A DNA stretch of 64,000 bases from assembly GCF_040096455.1 (NCBI RefSeq), contig NZ_JBBMER010000002.1, positions 248,001 through 312,000 of the forward strand, read 5' to 3'. Source of the stretch: Lachnospira rogosae. GTDB lineage: Bacteria; Bacillota; Clostridia; Lachnospirales; Lachnospiraceae. The notes beneath the pieces are model-generated. The model did no database searches, was not told the DNA's origin, and saw only the letters and a list, made by a program, of their open reading frames with translations. A program made the position numbers and the translations under genes. This document shows, piece by piece, positions 60,261 through 64,000 of this stretch (positions are counted from its first letter, which is position 1; each line of letters begins with the position of its first letter).

Positions 60261-61745
60261 TTACAGATTAGTATATCCCATAAGATACTTATCAACTTCC
60301 CTAGCGCAGTCCCTGCCCTGTCTGATAGCCTTTACAACAAGTGACTGGCCTGTGTGGCAGTCGCCGGCAGCGAATACTCCTGCTACATTAGTAGCGAACT
60401 TGTCTACATCTGTCTTTATGTTAGTTCTCTCATTAACCTCAACACCAAATGCATCTGTAAGATACTTCTGTGTTCCAAGGAAACCAGCAGCTATAAGAAC
60501 AAGCTCACAAGGAAGTTCTTTTTCTGTTCCCTCAACCGGAACCATCATTCTTCTTCCTGTCTTCTCATCAACCCTAGATTCAAGCTGGACAGTTACAACC
60601 TTTTCAAGATTGCCCTTCTTATCCTTCTTAAATTCCTTAACTGTTGTTGTATATATTCTTGGGTCGTGTCCAAATACTGCTATAGCTTCTTCCTGACCAT
60701 AATCAGTCTTGCAGACTAAAGGCCACTGTGGCCAAGGATTAGTATCTCTTCTTACATCTGGTGCTTTTGGCATCATTTCAAGCTGTGTTACCGACTTACA
60801 GCCGTGTCTTATACAAGTTCCGACACAGTCATTACCTGTATCACCACCGCCAATTACAATAACATTCTTATCTTTGGCACTTATATACCTGCCATCTGTA
60901 AGATCTGAATCAAGAAGACTCTTAGTTGTAGCTGCGAGGAAATCTACTGCAAAATGTATTCCATTGGCATCTCTTCCAGGTGCATTGATATCTCTAGGAT
61001 TAGAAGCACCTACAGCAAGCACAACAGCATCATAATCTTCCATTATCTTCTTAGCTTTAATATTCTGTCCAATATTAGCTTCTGTTATGAATTCAATTCC
61101 TTCTTCCTTCATAACATCTATCTTTCTGTCAATTATATGCTTTTCAAGCTTCATATTAGGTATTCCGTATCTTAAAAGACCGCCTACCCTGTCAGCTCTT
61201 TCATATACTGTCACAAGATGACCTCTCTGGTTTAACTGGTCTGCTACTGCAAGTCCTGAAGGGCCTGAACCTATTACAGCAATTCTCTTTCCTGTTCTTG
61301 CCTTAGGTGGCTTAGGACCAGCAAGTCCATTGGCATATGCATGCTCAATTATAGCCATCTCATTTTCCTTAGTACATACTGGATCACCATTAAGTCCACA
61401 GGTACAAGCCTTCTCGCAAAGTGCAGGACATACACGGCTTGTAAATTCAGGAAAATTGCTTGTCTTATGTAATCTGTTATAAGCCTGCTCCCAGTTGCCC
61501 GTGTATACAAGGTCATTCCATTCAGGAATAAGGTTGTTAAGAGGACAGCCACTTGTCATTCCTTTTATATTCATACCTGACTGGCAGAATGGCACGCCAC
61601 AATCCATACAGCGGGCACTCTGGCATCTCTGCTCAGCTTCTGAAAGTGGTGTATGAAATTCATTAAAATTCTCTATTCTTTCTTTTGGTGAAACTGCTTT
61701 AGCTTCCACACGTTCATATTCTAAAAATCCAGTTGGTTTTCCCAT
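60261..61745 (-). CDS. gltD: Glutamate synthase small subunit (NADPH)
   Basis: GltD feeds electrons from NADPH through FAD and 4Fe-4S clusters to GltB. The 494 aa protein has the N-terminal cysteine clusters (CQSARCMDCGVPFCQSG and CPALCEKACTCGLNG), FAD-binding GSGPSGLAVADQLNQRGH near residue 153 with YERADRVGGLLRYGIP, and the NADP-binding IVIGGGDTGNDCVGT near 300. It lies 90 bp after gltB and ends the unit at the terminator 60171-60207. Confidence 0.97.
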   Translation of the reverse strand: MGKPTGFLEYERVEAKAVSPKERIENFNEFHTPLSEAEQRCQSARCMDCGVPFCQSGMNIKGMTSGCPLNNLIPEWNDLVYTGNWEQAYNRLHKTSNFPEFTSRVCPALCEKACTCGLNGDPVCTKENEMAIIEHAYANGLAGPKPPKARTGKRIAVIGSGPSGLAVADQLNQRGHLVTVYERADRVGGLLRYGIPNMKLEKHIIDRKIDVMKEEGIEFITEANIGQNIKAKKIMEDYDAVVLAVGASNPRDINAPGRDANGIHFAVDFLAATTKSLLDSDLTDGRYISAKDKNVIVIGGGDTGNDCVGTCIRHGCKSVTQLEMMPKAPDVRRDTNPWPQWPLVCKTDYGQEEAIAVFGHDPRIYTTTVKEFKKDKKGNLEKVVTVQLESRVDEKTGRRMMVPVEGTEKELPCELVLIAAGFLGTQKYLTDAFGVEVNERTNIKTDVDKFATNVAGVFAAGDCHTGQSLVVKAIRQGRDCAREVDKYLMGYTNL

Positions 61746-61835
61746 GATTATCTCCTTTCAAATACACATTTTCACAAATATGTACCAGCAGACTTATAAT
61801 CTGCTAATACATATCTGTTATTGTACATTTCTATC

Positions 61836-64000
61836 TTACTTAGTTGCTGCATAAAATGCTTCAATCTGAGCCTGTTCACTGCTAAGACCTTTTTCTTCCA
61901 TCTGAACAATCATATTAAGCATCTTCTTATAATCATGTGGCATAATCTTCTTAAACTTAGGAAGATATTCGCCAAAGTTGTCTAACACTTCTTTACCCTT
62001 CTTAGAATTAGTATAAGCAACGTGTTCTGTAATCATCTGCTTAAGTTCAAGTACATCATACTTGTTAGTTACAGGTTCAAGTGATACAAGCTGCTTGTTG
62101 ACTCTCTTATAAAGTGTTGTGTCATCATCAAGAACATATGCAACACCGCCGCTCATACCTGCTGCGAAGTTCTTACCAGTTCTACCAAGTACAACAACCC
62201 TTCCGCCTGTCATATATTCACAACCATGGTCGCCAGTACCTTCAACAACTGCTGTTGCACCAGAGTTACGTACACAGAATCTCTCACCTGCTACACCATT
62301 GATAAATGCCTTGCCACTTGTTGCTCCATAGAGTGCTACGTTACCGATGATGATATTCTCATCTTCCTTATAAGATACACCTGTTGGTGGATATACAATA
62401 AGCTTACCACCTGAAAGACCTTTTCCGAAGTAATCGTTGCTGTCACCGACAAGTTCAAGTGTAAGTCCCTTAGGGATAAATGCACCGAAGCTCTGTCCGC
62501 CAGCACCTGTACATTTAACTGTATAAGTATCTTCTGCAAGGCTCTCACCAAATCTTCTTGTTATCTCTGCACCAAGAAGTGTTCCTAATGCTCTATCTGT
62601 ATTAGTTACATCAACCTCAACACTTCTCTTCTGCTTCTTATCCATAGCATCCGAAAGCTTCTTAATAAGAATCTTCTCATCTACTGTCTTCTCAAGTTCA
62701 AAGTCATATACATTCTTCTTATCATACTTAATTGAAGAAGCTTCCTTAACATAAGGATTGTTAAGTATATTAGAAAGGTCAACCTTTGAAGCTCTTCCGC
62801 TTCCCTCTACATCTTCTCTTGCTTCAAGGAAATCTGTTCTTCCTACAAGTTCATCAACAGTCTTAACACCAAGCTTTGCCATATATTCACGAAGCTCCTG
62901 TGCGATAAATCTCATAAAGTTGACAACATATTCAGGCTTGCCTGCAAATCTCTTTCTAAGCTCAGGATTCTGTGTAGCAATACCAACTGGACAAGTATCA
63001 AGGTTACATACTCTCATCATTACACAGCCCATTGTTACAAGTGGAGCTGTTGCAAAACCGAATTCTTCTGCACCAAGCATAGCTGCTATTGCAACATCAC
63101 GTCCGCTCATAAGCTTACCATCTGTCTCGATTATAACCTTATTACGAAGTCCGTTCATTGTAAGTGTCTGATGAGCTTCTGCAAGTCCTAATTCCCAAGG
63201 AAGTCCTGCATTATGTATAGAACTTCTTGGAGCTGCACCAGTACCTCCATCATAACCTGATATAAGGATAACCTGTGCACCTGCCTTGGCAACACCAGAA
63301 GCTATAGTACCAACACCTGCTTCTGATACAAGCTTAACTGATATTCTTGCATTCTTGTTGGCATTCTTTAAATCATATATAAGCTGTGCTAAATCTTCGA
63401 TAGAATAAATGTCGTGATGAGGTGGTGGTGATATAAGTGATACACCTGGTGTTGAAAGACGTGTCTTTGCAATCCAAGGATATACCTTCTTTCCTGGAAG
63501 ATGTCCACCTTCACCTGGCTTAGCACCCTGTGCCATCTTAATCTGGATTTCCTTAGCACTTACAAGATACTTGCTTGTAACACCAAAACGTCCTGAAGCT
63601 ACCTGCTTGATAGCTGAACATCTGTTAAGTCCGTCAGCACCTACTGTAAGTCTGTCTTCATCTTCTCCACCTTCACCTGAGTTAGACTTGCCGTGAAGCA
63701 TATTCATAGCAATAGCCATAGTCTCGTGTGCTTCCTTAGAGATGGAACCGTATGACATGGCACCGGTCTTAAATCTCTTAACGATAGAATCAACACTCTC
63801 TACCTGATCTATATTTATTCCCTTCTTAGGGAACTTGATATCCATAAGTCCTCTTAAGTTCTTAACGCCCTCTTCTTTATTAACAAGAGCTGTATATTCC
63901 TTAAATGTATTATAATCACCTGTACGTGCTGCAAGCTGTAAAAGATGTATTGTCTGTGGATTGTAAAGATGTTCTTCTTTTCCACTTCTCATCTTATGAG
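61836..64000 (-). CDS. gltB: Glutamate synthase large subunit, C-terminal part, cut by window edge
   Basis: GltB makes two glutamates from glutamine and 2-oxoglutarate. The frame is open through base 64000, so the N-terminal glutamine amidotransferase and central domains lie outside; about 720 of an expected 1500 residues are here. Present are the FMN-binding synthase domain (SGEGGEDEDRLT, then KPGEGGHLPGKKV and SGYDGGTGAAPRSSIHNAGLPWE), the 3Fe-4S cysteines (CVMMRVCNLDTCPVGIATQ) and the C-terminal GXGXG beta-helix (GATSGKAFINGVAGERFCVRN and similar repeats). An internal Met at 63992 is not the true start. Confidence 0.97.
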   Translation of the reverse strand, partial: HKMRSGKEEHLYNPQTIHLLQLAARTGDYNTFKEYTALVNKEEGVKNLRGLMDIKFPKKGINIDQVESVDSIVKRFKTGAMSYGSISKEAHETMAIAMNMLHGKSNSGEGGEDEDRLTVGADGLNRCSAIKQVASGRFGVTSKYLVSAKEIQIKMAQGAKPGEGGHLPGKKVYPWIAKTRLSTPGVSLISPPPHHDIYSIEDLAQLIYDLKNANKNARISVKLVSEAGVGTIASGVAKAGAQVILISGYDGGTGAAPRSSIHNAGLPWELGLAEAHQTLTMNGLRNKVIIETDGKLMSGRDVAIAAMLGAEEFGFATAPLVTMGCVMMRVCNLDTCPVGIATQNPELRKRFAGKPEYVVNFMRFIAQELREYMAKLGVKTVDELVGRTDFLEAREDVEGSGRASKVDLSNILNNPYVKEASSIKYDKKNVYDFELEKTVDEKILIKKLSDAMDKKQKRSVEVDVTNTDRALGTLLGAEITRRFGESLAEDTYTVKCTGAGGQSFGAFIPKGLTLELVGDSNDYFGKGLSGGKLIVYPPTGVSYKEDENIIIGNVALYGATSGKAFINGVAGERFCVRNSGATAVVEGTGDHGCEYMTGGRVVVLGRTGKNFAAGMSGGVAYVLDDDTTLYKRVNKQLVSLEPVTNKYDVLELKQMITEHVAYTNSKKGKEVLDNFGEYLPKFKKIMPHDYKKMLNMIVQMEEKGLSSEQAQIEAFYAATK

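Overview
This is a low-GC Gram-positive chromosome segment from the Clostridia, most likely Lachnospiraceae; a Lachnospira/Eubacterium eligens-like bacterium is my best guess. That rests on AT-rich DNA, AGGAGG-type ribosome sites, an hrcA-grpE-dnaK-dnaJ operon with a CIRCE operator, the SCIFF peptide and its radical-SAM maturase beside secDF, and the tig-clpP-clpX-lon-engB gene order. The content is mostly core chromosome. I see no prophage, integrase, transposase, rRNA or CRISPR array. Both window edges cut a gene: a pyridoxal-type kinase on the left and glutamate synthase large subunit on the right.

Layout. 1-5.4 kb (minus): pyridoxal kinase (partial), recO, era, an M16C metalloprotease. 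5.7-7.8 kb (plus): a sugar-nucleotide-reductase-like SDR and a dicarboxylate/amino-acid symporter, closed by a perfect hairpin terminator. 8-15.8 kb (minus): KDPG aldolase, dnaJ, dnaK, grpE, hrcA, threonine synthase. 16.1-17.9 kb: an unusual AP2/HNH-like protein, then about 0.9 kb of non-coding DNA holding two inverted copies of a 140-155 bp foldback element. 17.9-22.8 kb (minus): leuD, leuC, an LD-carboxypeptidase, a MecA-like adaptor and a degenerate HemC-like protein. 22.9-24.4 kb (plus): an exported, membrane-anchored PIG-L deacetylase. 24.5-33 kb (minus): ilvC, ilvN, a two-gene ABC importer, a CBS protein, a lone MazF, alr, nnr, a coiled-coil protein and rex. 33-38 kb (minus): metH, its separate reactivation protein and a DEAD-box helicase. 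38-42.3 kb (plus): an ABC-F ATPase, HU, a CYTH protein and a ClC transporter. 42.4-51.1 kb (minus): a solute-binding lipoprotein, recJ, fused secDF, scfB, scfA (48 codons), an AEC transporter and thiD. 51.3-51.8 kb: two divergent tRNA-Leu genes. 51.9-60 kb (minus): cyclophilin lipoprotein, an HPr/Crh-like protein, engB, lon, clpX, clpP, tig and a small membrane protein. 60-64 kb (minus): gltD and gltB.

The genes form a proteostasis set (DnaK system, trigger factor, ClpXP, Lon, MecA), amino-acid synthesis (Leu, Ile/Val, Thr, Met, Glu) and envelope or translocation functions.

The most unusual signal is the foldback pair at 17060-17200 and 17638-17792. The two copies share a long identical core, but their outer arms and apical stem differ in sequence while staying complementary, so the fold rather than the sequence appears to be maintained. 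Next in interest are a HemC homologue that has lost its cofactor-binding cysteine, an HPr-like protein with no histidine, and the AP2/HNH-like gene next to the foldback pair.
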